From assembly GCA_021396245.1 (NCBI GenBank), contig WNYE01000051.1, positions 6,701 through 70,700 of the forward strand: 64,000 nt of DNA. The letters are read 5' to 3'. This document shows, piece by piece, positions 1 through 10,860 of this stretch (position 1 is its first letter; each line of letters begins with the position of its first letter). This DNA is from Sporothrix humicola. Taxonomy: Eukaryota; Ascomycota; Sordariomycetes; Ophiostomatales; Ophiostomataceae. The notes beneath the pieces were generated by a model, which was given only the letters and a program-made list of their open reading frames with translations, searched no databases and was not told the origin of the DNA. Position numbers and translations under genes: made by a program.

Positions 1-2
1 TC

Positions 3-77
<75 letters not shown>

Positions 78-1578
78 CAATACTGACGTCTTTGGGAAAA
101 GCAAGCATCACTGTTCTTCGTCTGGACCTGAATGGTTCTCGCCTAATGCATGCTTGTCCACCACGACTTCCCTAACTGCAGCAAACAACCCACATACTCC
201 GGCTAGCTGTGAGGACCTCAGTGATGTCCAAGTGGTGCAAGTTTCAAGCCACCTCAGGACGGGATTCATACTTTGAAGTGGCCTTTTTCGCTCTACGAGC
301 AGCAACACTGCCTCAACTTACTGTCGAGCACTCCTACTAGCCCACCTCCTGGCATGGCTTACGGAAATTGAAAGAGGGATCCAACTTTGACAGAAGAGCA
401 AGCGCGAGTCCCAAAAACAAGTACAGACAACAAAGCACTCGACTGCACTGAAACTGCGGTATGTTTGGCAGGCCCAAGACGCCTCCTAATACAAAATACA
501 GCAGTTGGATCTTGTAGCGACGGGAGCTATCCTTTAGGTCCCAATCAATGGCCACAGTGCTGAGAAGGCAGAAGTACGAAAGGTGAATCGATGGCCATTG
601 TCTTTCATACGGAATGGCTCGGGTACATGCCAAAGTCTGAAGAGCAGAGGCGTGCATCCGTTCATCTCAACGGAGAATTTTTGCGTCCTTCCTATAAGAT
701 TTCGCCAATCGTCTCTGCCATTCCCGGTGTACATCATGTACTGACAATATCAATCGTCATTCTTCACAGCTTGGCTTGCTTGACCCAATGAATGACCTGC
801 AGAGAGGATTCCAAGCGGCAGTCATTGGCATACCCAACGACAGGAAATTCAAGGAGTCATCAAAGGTCAAGTCTGGCCGTTGTCTCCTTCGACCCGACAA
901 GTACACCGAGCCCATTTATCCCAAGGGTAGGCATGGAACTTGGAACAATACTGAGCAGTAGTGGCGACTCATGGCACAAGAGAACTGTTCCAAACAGAAA
1001 ACGGCTCCTCGAGACAGACGATAGCAGAGATATCGCTCCTTTCCACTTGTGCTGTAGGAGTGGCTGCTATTTGATGTTTCGTCTCTCGTTTCTTTGACTC
1101 TCTCGACATTGAAGACTTCCCATGAACCTTTGATCCATCATTCATATCAACACCGGCGGCAATCGCGTTCATTATTCATCATCACAGTTCAAGGTAAACC
1201 CCAGAATTTTTTCCGCAAGCAAGCCCAACTCGAGTCATGCTTCGCAGTGAAATTTGCCCTTTAAATACCACTGGCGCCTCAACTTCCCGGCTAGCAATCC
1301 GTACCCCCGTGAAATGTCAACAGAGAAGAAGCCACAGCCCAGTGCCACAAAAGCCATTCATCTCCAGAGAAGAGCTTCCAACTCCGACCAGAGACCCCAA
1401 ACCATACTTAACGGTGGCCCCTTTATACGTTTTTACTACATAAATCAAACTTTGCCCAGTTCTGACTTCTTCTTTGATTTAGTATGTTTGTACCGACTTG
1501 CCATCTACCCCCAAGTACCCGGAGTGAATAATCCGCAAGGATGACTTCGAGCGTCAAACAGAACCAGCCATAGCAGCA
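1..1578. other. Poly-C run and gene-free left edge
   Basis: Bases 4-76 are an uninterrupted run of 73 C. It is not a TTAGGG-type telomere repeat. The remainder, to about 1578, has only short overlapping open frames on both strands with no recognisable domain, codon bias or start context. I see no RNA gene, promoter or terminator that I can support. A homopolymer this long at the very edge may be an assembly artefact or a real simple repeat. Confidence 0.6.
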
Positions 1579-2177
1579 ATGGCGGCCATCAACCGCGGAG
1601 ATCAGTACCTGGAGTCAAAATACCCCGAGTACATCTGCCGCAGCCGGCTGGGACTCGGGACCCCAGTTGTTGGCCATCCGGTTGTTGCCGGTGAGGGAGA
1701 GTGTACAATCCTAAAGACAAACCGGGCATGGCTCGGGGCTCGGTCCTGGAGCGAGGTCGAGGCGGACCAAAAGTCCCGCGTTGTGTACCACAACGAAGAG
1801 AATGATCGCCGCCTCCACCAATCTAGTACAGACAGTGCGCTGAAAGCACTGCCGCGCCTCATGGCGAGTGTCTAACGTCTTCAACGGGACTTTCAACAAG
1901 CAAAGAGCCCAGACCATCGCAACGTGGACTGGCCCGGTCGTGGAACGAGGTGGAAGCAGATCAAAAGTCTGCCGTCGTTTACCACGGTGAGGCAAAGGAC
2001 CGATGCCTCCACAAGACTGGCGTAAAAAACGACCAGGTAAAAAGAAGACGCATCGTGTTCCTTGGCAAACATTCCTCCCCAGTGGACAATGATGTCCCAT
2101 TCCGTCATGCCGGATCTTCCAAGAACACCATGCAATCCAGATCGATAGCCGAGCAATACCTTCCGCCCTTTGTGTGA
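1579..2177 (+). pseudogene. Degraded coding relic with an internal tandem duplication
   Basis: The frame starting at 1579 reads as protein (…YPEYICRSRLG…VVGHPVVAGEGE…DQKSRVVYHNE…LPRLMASV) and then meets a stop at 1873. After a frame change the same module begins again near 1932 (WNEVEADQKSAVVYHGE), giving a partial head-to-tail copy with a period of about 196 bases (1736-1818 against 1932-2014). The pattern GHPxVAxG … D+KSxxVYHxE matches the middle of the RGG/Q-rich protein encoded at 14429-16597 (VLGHPIVADGKE … DDKSKAIQVYHSE), so I infer a dead paralogue. No start or splice signals were assigned. It could also be a small lineage-specific gene with introns I cannot place. Confidence 0.4.
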
Positions 2178-2989
2178 GGAGATAAATCTTCAGCACATCA
2201 TACATTCCAAGTGGAAATCACCTTCCAGGCTATCATATTCAAATTTAAGGCTTGCAATAGTCACAACCTTGTGCACGACATGTGGGTGCAAAGATTCCAT
2301 ATAAGGATTGACTTTGAGTGAGGATCATCTTCCAAATTTTGTCTCTCTTTTTACTTTGTGACCTCCCAGCCTATCACTACCGCTGGGACGTTTGTCAGAG
2401 TTACCAGAGTTACCAACACCTTTGTCAACTTCCATCCCGCAAACTATGACACCGCGAGACGACTGCAACACACACATCGAGGATGCATCATTTCACCTTA
2501 CTTGAGTGATCTTCGTTCAGCAATCTTTGATGCACCCGTGGGAAGGTTTACACTGCGTGCAGCAATTTTCGTCGTCTACGTCGGCAGTGCCCATCATAGA
2601 GTGAGGGCCGTTCTCCGGTGTGTACGAGCTCGCCGCATTGACGCACACAGGATATTCTCCTTCCCTCGTATATTTATGACACCACAACAACTTTTGGGAC
2701 GTTTCCGTAACACGAACAAGCATGAGAGCTTATCGCCATCTTATCTCAACATAAGTTTATGAGTCTTTGCATGAGACTGTATCTTCTCACACTACTTTGT
2801 GAACTACAGAAGGAGAATGACATCACGAGCCACGGAATTTCTGCGGGAATACTTGAAACCCTTCCACAGACAGTTACCTCAACACAGATTATACGAGCTG
2901 CAGCTCACTTTGAGTTTATTCCTTTTTTACTTTTGGAGGTAGCTAGTTGCTATGCAACCCATGCCTGCCATCCACGACAACTTTGGACT
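2178..2989. other. Intergenic, nothing identified
   Basis: Only short overlapping frames on both strands; none shows a family motif or sustained coding bias. No RNA gene recognised. Confidence 0.5.
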
Positions 2990-3290
2990 GCAGAGAACGT
3001 CCACAACTTTGACCAAGCATTGACTTTACTGCCGCGCCTCACGGCGAAGGCTGAATGTCTACAGCGGGAGTTTCATCAGGCCAAGAACCCCGCCCACCGC
3101 CGTTCTCTCCGGGGCCAGCTGGATGAGGCCAAGGTGAATCGCAACGAAGCTAATCGGGCCTCCAAGCCAAAATTGGTACCCGGCTTGCATCGTTCGCCCA
3201 GGCTAATTACATACCAACCGATCGTGACGAAACGCCGTTTGTGCCGGAAATCGCCAGCCCATACGACAAAGAGATTAACAAACAGCTAAA
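2990..3290 (+). pseudogene. Second relic of the same degraded family
   Basis: Within an open frame that ends at 3289, the stretch from about 3009 reads DQALTLLPRLTAKAECLQ and continues with REFHQAKNPAHRR. This matches the first relic at about 1830-1925 (DSALKALPRLMASV, then LQRDFQQAKSPDHR after its stop) in both DNA and protein; the 13 bases at 3028-3040 are identical to 1848-1860. It also resembles the segment after the VYHSE motif of the 14.4-16.6 kb protein (NEQRLPGLRRHEENLRQQ). The upstream part of the frame (2759-2980) looks non-coding. I read this as a third, partial copy of the module. Confidence 0.35.
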
Positions 3291-4767
3291 TTGCCACGTT
3301 CTATAGTGTAGGGTCTGCGGCGGTAGCACGATGATCCACAGGCAAGGAGGCAAGGTAGACCAAATGTGCCATGACAAGAGGCCCTGGCAGTCCTTGGCAG
3401 ATCGGGCACAATTATGAGCACAAGCAGATGCCCATGGGGAAGAAGAGGTACAAATACAGGGTCATGCTCAAGCTCGAAACAAAAACGTCAACTTGATTAT
3501 ACCATCTTTTATTAACGGGCTGGGAAGTGTAGGACGGATGTGTGCCTGTTATGCCGAATGTTTGGTCCAACTCCTGGCTTCCCAAGCACAAGCATTCCCA
3601 GAACAGATCTACATGAACCGCATCTGTCGAGGACAAGCAAAATATAAGCACCTTCGGATCAATAATGTCCCAGATACTCATTAACAGTCAAATGAGAGCA
3701 TTATTCAATTTTGATGCCCCCCAGAGTCTTCATACTTTTGACGCCTACGGATATCGTACAGGGCCGAAGCTTAGTCTAGACCTGGCATTATCAGTCTGCC
3801 AACAGGCTCTGGCACAATTACAAGGCCAATGAATATGTGCTCGCCCGGGGCACTCTTGGACAGAACGATATACCGACCGCAACATTGTCAGCCCCACCTA
3901 TCTTCTGGCCAAAAGCAAGGGTAATACAAAATAAAGTCGAACAGCAACGACAGTGGATGTGCACATTCCAGCTAAGCTTCGACTGGCAGCCCACGTCCTA
4001 CTTCTTTGTTCTACCGCGTAAGACCCAAACATTAAGACAAATGGTGAGCATTTTACAACTTCTACCGGAACTTTGGGCGGAGGCATCATCGTCCCGTGAT
4101 AAGAAGAAAAGGCCACTTTTGTTGCAGCCGCCAAAGAAACTCTCGACGGCAGTCATAAGCACTCGTCAAACATCACGCGTCGGTTCGACAAGTCAACAAG
4201 CCCAAAGGAGATCTGGACTTTCAAAAGCAAGCATTCACGCAAAGACTTTGGCAGCGTAACTCGAGCACAACATGGATTCTTCCTCTGGATGATAACACCA
4301 ACTCTCCATTCTCTCTCGAGAATCACTTAATTCATTGGGCCGCTGCCGGCCCCGACTCCGCCCTCAGTACGCACTTCCACGGAGCCATTTCAGGACCATA
4401 TTTTGACGAGCATGACTTGCATTAGACATAGTATCACCATTTAAGCTACAACGATTGATGAAGTCTCTTGTAGTATACATGTCTTGGGCACGACCTTTCG
4501 ATTCTCTTACGTCTTCCATTAACTTTTGCCGCTATGTTGGCCCTTTGTATGGAAAATAATATGCACCAGGGCATAGAGTGGTTTTTTTATTTATTTATCG
4601 AGCTGATGGATTATGTTATGTATAAAGCACACAGGGAAAATAGAATAAACTTCACAATGAATTCAAATCAACTACAAACAAATGAAACTCGTAAAGTAAA
4701 CAATCTGCTTCTTAACATCCTCAACATGATTTCTGAACTTTTCCTTCTTTCTCCTTCCCACCCCCAC
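3291..4767. other. Intergenic with possible coding debris at 4020-4425
   Basis: No intact gene is visible. Between about 4020 and 4425 short in-frame stretches in different frames look protein-like, for example KTNGEHFTTSTGTLGGG before a double stop at about 4098, and ENHLIHWAAAGPDSALS from 4318 to a TAG at 4423. They cannot be joined into one frame without disruptions, so they are debris at best. 4426-4767 is AT-richer and probably holds the 3' untranslated region of the P450 that ends at 4768. Confidence 0.35.
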
Positions 4768-6417
4768 CTACTCATACTTTGCCAGCTCGGTCTGCGTGGC
4801 CTTGGCCTCGCGACGGATGCTCGCGGCGCGGGCGGCACTGCGCGGCTTGAAGATGACCTGGTAGGGCTTGGGGGTGTGGGCGATGCCCTCGTGGTAGGCC
4901 TCGGGGTCGGGCACAATTTTTTGTCCTGACGCATCCACCGGGAGCTCGATATCAAACGCCCACAAGAGCTTGGCCACGGCGCGCCATTGCGTGCGTTCCG
5001 CCAAATGCATGCCCGGGCAGATGCGCCGTCCGGCACCATAGCCGTAGTGGTCGCGCTTGTTGAAGTCGGGGCTGCCGGCGTAGTCGCTCGCCAGGCGGGG
5101 GTGGTTGGCGAAGCGGCGGGGGTCAAACACCGTCGGGTTGGCGTAGTGGAAGCGCTCGGCGCGGTGGATGGCATAGGACGGGATGACGACGGTGGCGTCC
5201 TTGGGAATCAACATGCCCTTGTACCAGTCGTCTTTGGCGACCCGGTGGGGGACGCCCAACGGCAGGACGCCGTGCCAGCGGATGCCTTCCTTGACGATGC
5301 TGTTCACAAAGGGGAGAGACCCGAAGTCGGACCAGATAGGCATGCGGGCGGTTTTGGCGGTGTCGTTTTCGGGGGCGCCGCACAGGGCGTCAATCTCGGC
5401 CTGGGCCATGCGCTGGTACTCGGGGTGGCGGGCCAAACAGGCGATGAGGGTCAGGATCGACGAAGCAGTGGTGTCGGCGCCGCCCTCGACCAGCACGCCC
5501 AGAAAGTGGTTGAGCTGGTTGTCGTCCATTTTGCCGGCGAGCTTGGGGTCGTCGAGGACGTTGTCGGCGATACAAACACGGCGCTCGCCGCGGGCCCGCC
5601 TCTGATCCAAAATGGCACGCGCCGCCGCCCAGGTGGCGTCCATGGCCTCGTACGAGCGGCGCGCCCGCTTGCGCCAGGGGCTCATAAAGTCGGGCAAATA
5701 CTTCAAGAAGGGGAACTGGTCCACCGGCGGGTTGGCGCCGGGCTCCAGCGACTCGCTGTACGAGTCCATGGCGTCGTAGACGCAGTGGCCAAAGAAGGAC
5801 TCGTATGTGGCGCCGCGCTGGCCAAAGACCATGGCGCAGGCGACCGAGCAGGTCGTGCGGCGGACGTGGTTGTAGAACGCGGTGGGCTTTTCCAGCAGGT
5901 CGCCCAGAAGAACAGTGATCTCAGCGTCTTGAATAGGACCGGCCCGCTCGTCTAGGATTCGAGGGCTCAAATTATGTGCGGCAATCTTGCGCTGCTCCCG
6001 GTACATGGGCGTGTTGCTCATGAAAGCAAAGCTGTCGCCGTGCGTTACAATGTCGGCCACATGGTCGCGCGGTCTTTCGCTGTAAATGACACCCTTTTTA
6101 TCAACCAGATCATGCACGGCCTGCCGGTCGTACAGCACAATCATGGTCCCCGAGCCCATTTTCAGCGAGAACACGCCGCCAAACTTTTCACCCCATTCGA
6201 TAAACTTGGCGTGCAGGCCGCTGGTCGGGATCTGGTGGAGATTGCCGAGGACCGGCAGCGTCGGCGGACCCGGCGGCAGTTCCTTTTCACGGCGGCCCAT
6301 GGTGAGGAGCCGGAAGACAATAAAGACGCCCACTGCCAGAGCGGCCGTCAGGCTGGGCGACCGCGTGGCCAGGTCCAGGTACTGCGGCGGCAGCCAGTCG
6401 GTGAGAGGCGAGGACAT
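4768..6417 (-). CDS. Cytochrome P450 monooxygenase (copy A)
   Basis: Single-exon, 549-residue microsomal P450 that would use NADPH-cytochrome P450 reductase electrons to oxygenate an unknown small molecule at the ER membrane. A hydrophobic anchor lies at about residues 20-40, followed by the proline hinge LPPGPP. The I-helix motif GGADTT, the K-helix ExxR (KEGIRW), the FDPRRF element and the heme loop YGAGRRICPG (Cys467) are all present. The usual Phe at the start of the heme motif is Tyr here. Overall it resembles the fungal O-methylsterigmatocystin-oxidoreductase-like group, but the substrate cannot be inferred. It is divergent from copy B at 7568 and clearly its paralogue (shared EPGANPPVD and HYGYGAGRRICPG stretches). 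The ATG at 6415-6417 is the first in frame before the membrane anchor. Confidence 0.93.
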   Translation of the reverse strand: MSSPLTDWLPPQYLDLATRSPSLTAALAVGVFIVFRLLTMGRREKELPPGPPTLPVLGNLHQIPTSGLHAKFIEWGEKFGGVFSLKMGSGTMIVLYDRQAVHDLVDKKGVIYSERPRDHVADIVTHGDSFAFMSNTPMYREQRKIAAHNLSPRILDERAGPIQDAEITVLLGDLLEKPTAFYNHVRRTTCSVACAMVFGQRGATYESFFGHCVYDAMDSYSESLEPGANPPVDQFPFLKYLPDFMSPWRKRARRSYEAMDATWAAARAILDQRRARGERRVCIADNVLDDPKLAGKMDDNQLNHFLGVLVEGGADTTASSILTLIACLARHPEYQRMAQAEIDALCGAPENDTAKTARMPIWSDFGSLPFVNSIVKEGIRWHGVLPLGVPHRVAKDDWYKGMLIPKDATVVIPSYAIHRAERFHYANPTVFDPRRFANHPRLASDYAGSPDFNKRDHYGYGAGRRICPGMHLAERTQWRAVAKLLWAFDIELPVDASGQKIVPDPEAYHEGIAHTPKPYQVIFKPRSAARAASIRREAKATQTELAKYE

Positions 6418-7567
6418 AGTGCTGTGATGTCAGTGGTCGTGTAGAGTGAGTGAGTTTTGCTATTGGATGATTGACTTACTTGGTGGTGAGAGAAATATAA
6501 AATATAAACAGAAAAGAGTCAAACACACTCGTATGGGAACTGGAGATGTATTTTATGAAAAAGAAGAGAAAAAATCAAAGAAGAAAAGTACAAGTTAAGG
6601 ATCCAAGTCAAGTTGTCATTTTAGATGATTTTAGACGACTTTGGATGATTTTAGATGACGGCGCGTTTGTTCCCTCGATGCACTGATTTATTCCATTTTA
6701 TCTAGAGCCTTACTACGTGATGGCGGTGATACAAACATGATCGAAACCAGTATTCTCATGTATTCGATTATTCCCTACACAATGATTCGCCCACCTTTTC
6801 GGTCAGTTGGTATCTATTGGGACACCATTCACGGACCATCTTCGCCGATATGTCGGCAGAGGGAGAATGAAGAGAAGTAGAAAAAGAAGACAGACGATGA
6901 TCACTGAGAATGTGTTGCCTCTTTTTGGTAGAGAAAGAGGTCTACGTTCTCAAAGTTGGAAGACGATAGGCGTACTCTAGAAACAATGGGAATAACACTT
7001 GGAAAGTGGCACGTAGACGAGCATGTACCACAAGTACCAGGTACATCTGGACAATTGTGAGGGACAAAGACAGGAGAGCACTAACTAGAAGGAAGGGGGT
7101 GTCTGTGGACGATGGAATGCACACCGGTCGTGTCCCCACTTTACCCCAAACTCTCGCCCAACTTCCCCGGACAGTCTTCGGACCCGCATCCGCTCAGGAG
7201 TGGAGTGGGTCCAGAAGTGTGCAAGTGGAAGAATGATGTGATGAGGGAAGAGAGAAGAAAAAAGAAAAGAAAAAAGCACAAAATGACGACGAAGTTGGTC
7301 ATGGTCAATATCATAGTGAGGGGTGGTGTTAGTCAAGGGTATCCTCAGGTCCACAAAACATTCTTGTGAGGATATCTTCCAGCCGGTGAATTAAGAATTC
7401 AAGTCAACTTGGAGTCATCAAATAGAGCGTCTGCCATTGATATTGGTCTTCAGAAAAGAAGAACAGAAAAAGACTTCAAAGTCTCAGAGACGTCCTCAGA
7501 AACACTGGTCTTTGACATTGGATATTGACTCTCTCGACATCAACACTTCGTCGACAACACCACCGCC
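6418..7567. promoter_or_regulatory. Shared divergent promoter of the two P450 genes
   Basis: This 1,150-base gap separates the start codons of two divergent paralogous P450s, so both promoters must lie here. At about 6623-6660 a short motif close to GATGATTTTAGA is repeated (GATGATTTTAGACGAC, then GATGATTTTAGATGAC). TATA-like AATATAAAATATAAA lies at about 6492-6506, upstream of the minus-strand gene. CT-rich sequence precedes the plus-strand start. Which factor binds the repeat is unknown. Confidence 0.5.
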
Positions 7568-9216
7568 ATGCTCTTCTCGCCGACCTTGGTCCTGGCCGCG
7601 GCCGGACTGCTGATGGTGTACGGGCTGTACCGGCTCTCGCAGGTCGGCAAGCGCGATCCGCGTCTACCGCCGGGACCGCCGACGACCATGATTCTTGGGA
7701 ATGCCCACGAGATCCCGGCCACGGGGTTGGGGAAAAAGTAAGTCACTCAGGAAGCCACTATTTATAACGTCACCCATGCACTTGCTAATCTGCCTGCTAC
7801 GCCAGATTTCATGAATGGAGCGAAACGTACGGCAAAATCTTCTCGCTCAAGGTCGGCCCCGGCACGATCATTGTCATCTGCGACCGGCGCGCCGTGTACG
7901 AGCTGATCGACAAAAAGGGCAGCATCTACTCGGACCGGCCGCCGAATGTCGTCCCCCTTTTCATCACCCGCGGCAACCACATGACAATGGAGTGCCAGAC
8001 GCCGTCGTGGCGCGAGAAGCGCACGGTGGTGACGCGCAACCTGAACCCCAAGTCGCTGGACGAGAAGCACTTTCGCGTGCAGGAGGCGGAGGCGGTCGTG
8101 TTCATGAACAGATTACTGACCGACCCCGACCGGTTCTTTTCGTACGCCAGGCTGTACGCGAGCTCTGTCGCCGCCATTCTCGCCTGGGGCTTCCGTGCGT
8201 CCTCGTTGGAGTCGTTCTGGTTCAAGGACGTCGGCGCCATGATCGAGCAGTGGCTCGAGGCCATTGAGCCGGGCGCGAACCCGCCCGTCGACCTCGTGCC
8301 CTGGCTGTGGTACCTGCCGGGCCAGTGGAAGAGGAGATGTTATAAAATGAGGGCGTACATGGACGCGACGTGGACGCACGCCCGCAAGCTCGTGGACGCC
8401 CGCAGAGACAGGGGCGACCGCCGGGCCTGCATGATCGACGACAAGCTGGACGCGTACGAAAAGGACGGCTGGCCGATGTCGCAGCACGCCTTCAACCTGC
8501 TGTTTGGCGAGCTCATGGAGGCCGGCGCCGACACGACGGCGAACCAGATCCTGACGCTGGTGCTGGCCCTGGCCAAGAATCCGCATGTGCAAGAAAAGGC
8601 GCGCAAAGAGCTCGACGAGGTGTGTGGGACAGAACGTGCTCCTTTGTTCTCCGACTTTGCCCGGCTGCCGTACATCAACGCCATCATCAAGGAAGGCCTC
8701 CGCTGGCGGCCCACCTCGGACCTGGGCCTGCCACACACCGTCACGAAAGACGACTACTACAATGGCATGTTTATCCCCAAGGGCAGCACCATCTTTGTGG
8801 GTGTCTGGGCCATGCACATGGACGAGCAGTACTATCCGGACAGGGATGTCTTTAACCCGGACCGTTTTCTCCAGCACTCGCCCAAGCTGGCCAACGACTT
8901 CGCTGTCGGCCCCGACTATCAGGGGAGGGACCACTACGGCTACGGCGCCGGCCGCCGCATCTGCCCCGGCATCCACCTCGCCGAGCGCAGCATGTGGCGC
9001 ATTACGGCTAAGCTGCTGTGGGCTTTCGAGTTTGCCGAGCCGCTCGATCCGGTCACCGGCAAAGTCCAGCCTTTGGATCCGGACGCTTACACGTCGGCCA
9101 ACCTCGTGTGCCCGCTGCCCTTCAAGGTGCGCATCACTCCCAGGAGTCAGGCGCACGTCGACATTATCAAGCGCGAGCTGGCGGGCGCGGAGGAGTTTCT
9201 GGCGCAGTACAATTGA
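7568..9216 (+). CDS. Cytochrome P450 monooxygenase (copy B)
   Basis: Two exons: 7568-7737 and 7806-9216, joined across a 68-base intron (GTAAGT donor, CTAAT branch-like site, CCAG acceptor). The spliced product is 526 residues. Exon 1 gives the membrane anchor (MLFSPTLVLAAAGLLMVYGL) and the proline hinge LPPGPP; the splice restores GKKFHEWSETYGKIFSLK, which parallels copy A. Catalytic elements are AGADTT in the I-helix, KEGLRW (ExxR), FNPDRF and YGAGRRICPG with heme Cys443. As in copy A, the first aromatic residue of the heme motif is Tyr. The pair probably arose by local inverted duplication and may act on related substrates; the product is unknown. Confidence 0.93.
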
Positions 9217-10059
9217 GCACAAGGGTGCGTAGCAGGGAAATGGATGTACGAGGGTGTGGATTTTACAATGTATTGGATGTCAAATTGAACATGATTATCA
9301 CGGGACTTGCCATATCCGTATATTTGTGCAGTTTAAAAGTTGTGAACAGTGTTGCCAGATGTGAAAAATTCCCGTAAGTTTGAAAAGATTGTCAACAATG
9401 CATTTCATGTGACCGTCTGTTGATGCAGGCCATATTAGCGTCGTCTTGATTATCTCCTTCCTTTTCTTTTTCTTTGATTTCGACTGTTTGTATTCCACCG
9501 AAGCTCCTCCGTTCGGACCCCATTTCCGTTGTAGTTAACCAAGTCGCCTATTTTCCCGCGCAGTGGTACTGTCCGGTCGATTTTGTCGGTTTCCTTCTAG
9601 TCGTCCGTCGTGAGGGGAAGTTGGCCTTGGTGTCGTTTGGCGCTGTCTTTCATCCTTCTTTCAGTCTTAGCTCGAACAGGAGCCGCCGATCGTGTTAGTC
9701 GCAGAAGCCGTTCGCTTTTGAGACTATCCTCGAAGTCTGCCAAAGGAAATCAATAACCAGCTCCAGAACGGAGTACAAGCTCCAACGTAATCTCGGCGTA
9801 TCTTATCAATTGACATCACTGTATTGTCTGCACTTATAATTGTAAACATCACGACGCCGTCATGACTACGGATCGTCAATCACTCATATCAAGTCACTTT
9901 AACCTCAAGCTGATCTTATTTGTATTATTTACTTTCTTCATTGGTACTTTGATTCGTTCCGTCAAAATCATATTCACTCTTCCTTTTACTGTTGCTCGCT
10001 CCGCTCGCAAAGACACAGATACTCACTCACTCACTCGCTTCGCTCGCTCGTTTCTCAAA
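9217..10059. other. Intergenic: P450 B 3' region and promoter of the SnoaL-like gene
   Basis: No coding sequence recognised. The last 60 bases before 10060 are CT-rich with CTCA and CGCT repeats, typical of a fungal 5' leader. An in-frame open stretch extends upstream from 10060 to 9862, but it reads as hydrophobic leader translation and is not needed for the domain. Confidence 0.6.
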
Positions 10060-10554
10060 ATGGCCGACTCCGCCGCCATCATTGCCGACCTCCAGCGCCG
10101 GCTCCAGCGCCTGGAGGACAAAGAGAGCCTTGCCTCCCTCCTCAACCGCTACTGCAAGGTCGCCGACGACCACCAGTGGCGCGCCTACGCCGAGACGTTC
10201 TTCGAGGACGGCAGCATGTGCTTTGAGAACTGGGGCGTCACAAAGGGGAGGGATGCGATCGAGAAAGCGGCCAGCGTCGAGGACCGCTTCGGCGGGCTGC
10301 AGCACTCCATGACCAACATGGAGTTTGTTCTCAACGAAGACGGACAGACGGCGAGCGGCACCTGCTACCTTTGGTTCGCGGCGACGATGGACACTTCCAA
10401 ACCCCGCGAGCACCACGCGTTCGGCGGCCACTACAGCTTTACGTTTGCCCGCACGGACGCGCCCGAGGCCGTGGGCGGGTGGCTGATCAAGACGATGCAC
10501 CTCAAGAAGATCTGGGCGCAGAACGAGGACAAGGAGGGTGTTTTTGGCGGTTGA
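10060..10554 (+). CDS. SnoaL-like (nuclear transport factor 2 fold) small protein
   Basis: Single-exon, 164-residue protein whose pattern (LQRRLQRLEDKESLASLLNR, YCKVADDHQWRAYAETFFED, then a small beta-rich C-terminus) fits the SnoaL-like/NTF2 fold, PF13577 group. Members include cyclases, dehydratases, hydrolases and non-catalytic binders. The start at 10060 has a good context (CAAAATGGC) and sits right at the beginning of the domain. Its position just downstream of two P450s suggests it acts on the same pathway, for example on an oxygenated intermediate, but this is inference. It converges with the DUF3632-like gene that ends at 10861. Confidence 0.85.
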   Translation: MADSAAIIADLQRRLQRLEDKESLASLLNRYCKVADDHQWRAYAETFFEDGSMCFENWGVTKGRDAIEKAASVEDRFGGLQHSMTNMEFVLNEDGQTASGTCYLWFAATMDTSKPREHHAFGGHYSFTFARTDAPEAVGGWLIKTMHLKKIWAQNEDKEGVFGG

Positions 10555-10860
10555 GCGGAGGGAGAAGACTGTACATGGGAAAGTAGATAATCCAAAATTC
10601 CATGATAAAAACAATCAAAACAATCAAAGAAGAAACATTCTATTGATCCAGAAACCAACATATTCAAGGCCTCGTCTTCAATTGTGCCCCCATTCACATG
10701 ACGCTGGCATCTACGAAAGATGAGAAGTATTTTGAATCCGCTACCTAAACTCGAAACACTCAAAGCACAAATTAGCATACAGACATGGAACGATGGAAGG
10801 AATGCAACCATCACCATCCCTCCTCCTCTATTCCTCCTCTATTCCTCCTCTATTCCTCCT
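10555..10860. other. Convergent intergenic with an 11-bp minisatellite
   Basis: Short spacer between two convergent genes. From about 10820 to 10866 an 11-base unit (TATTCCTCCTC) is repeated about four times and runs across the stop codon of the minus-strand gene at 10861. No other element seen. Confidence 0.6.

Noticed and set aside
4987..5955. 322-codon plus-strand frame
   Set aside because: Antisense shadow of P450 copy A; GC-rich third positions keep the opposite strand open. No motif.
8113..9222. 369-codon minus-strand frame
   Set aside because: Antisense shadow of P450 copy B.
9862..10059. In-frame N-terminal extension of the SnoaL-like protein
   Set aside because: Leader-like hydrophobic translation; the start at 10060 has a better context and is at the domain boundary.
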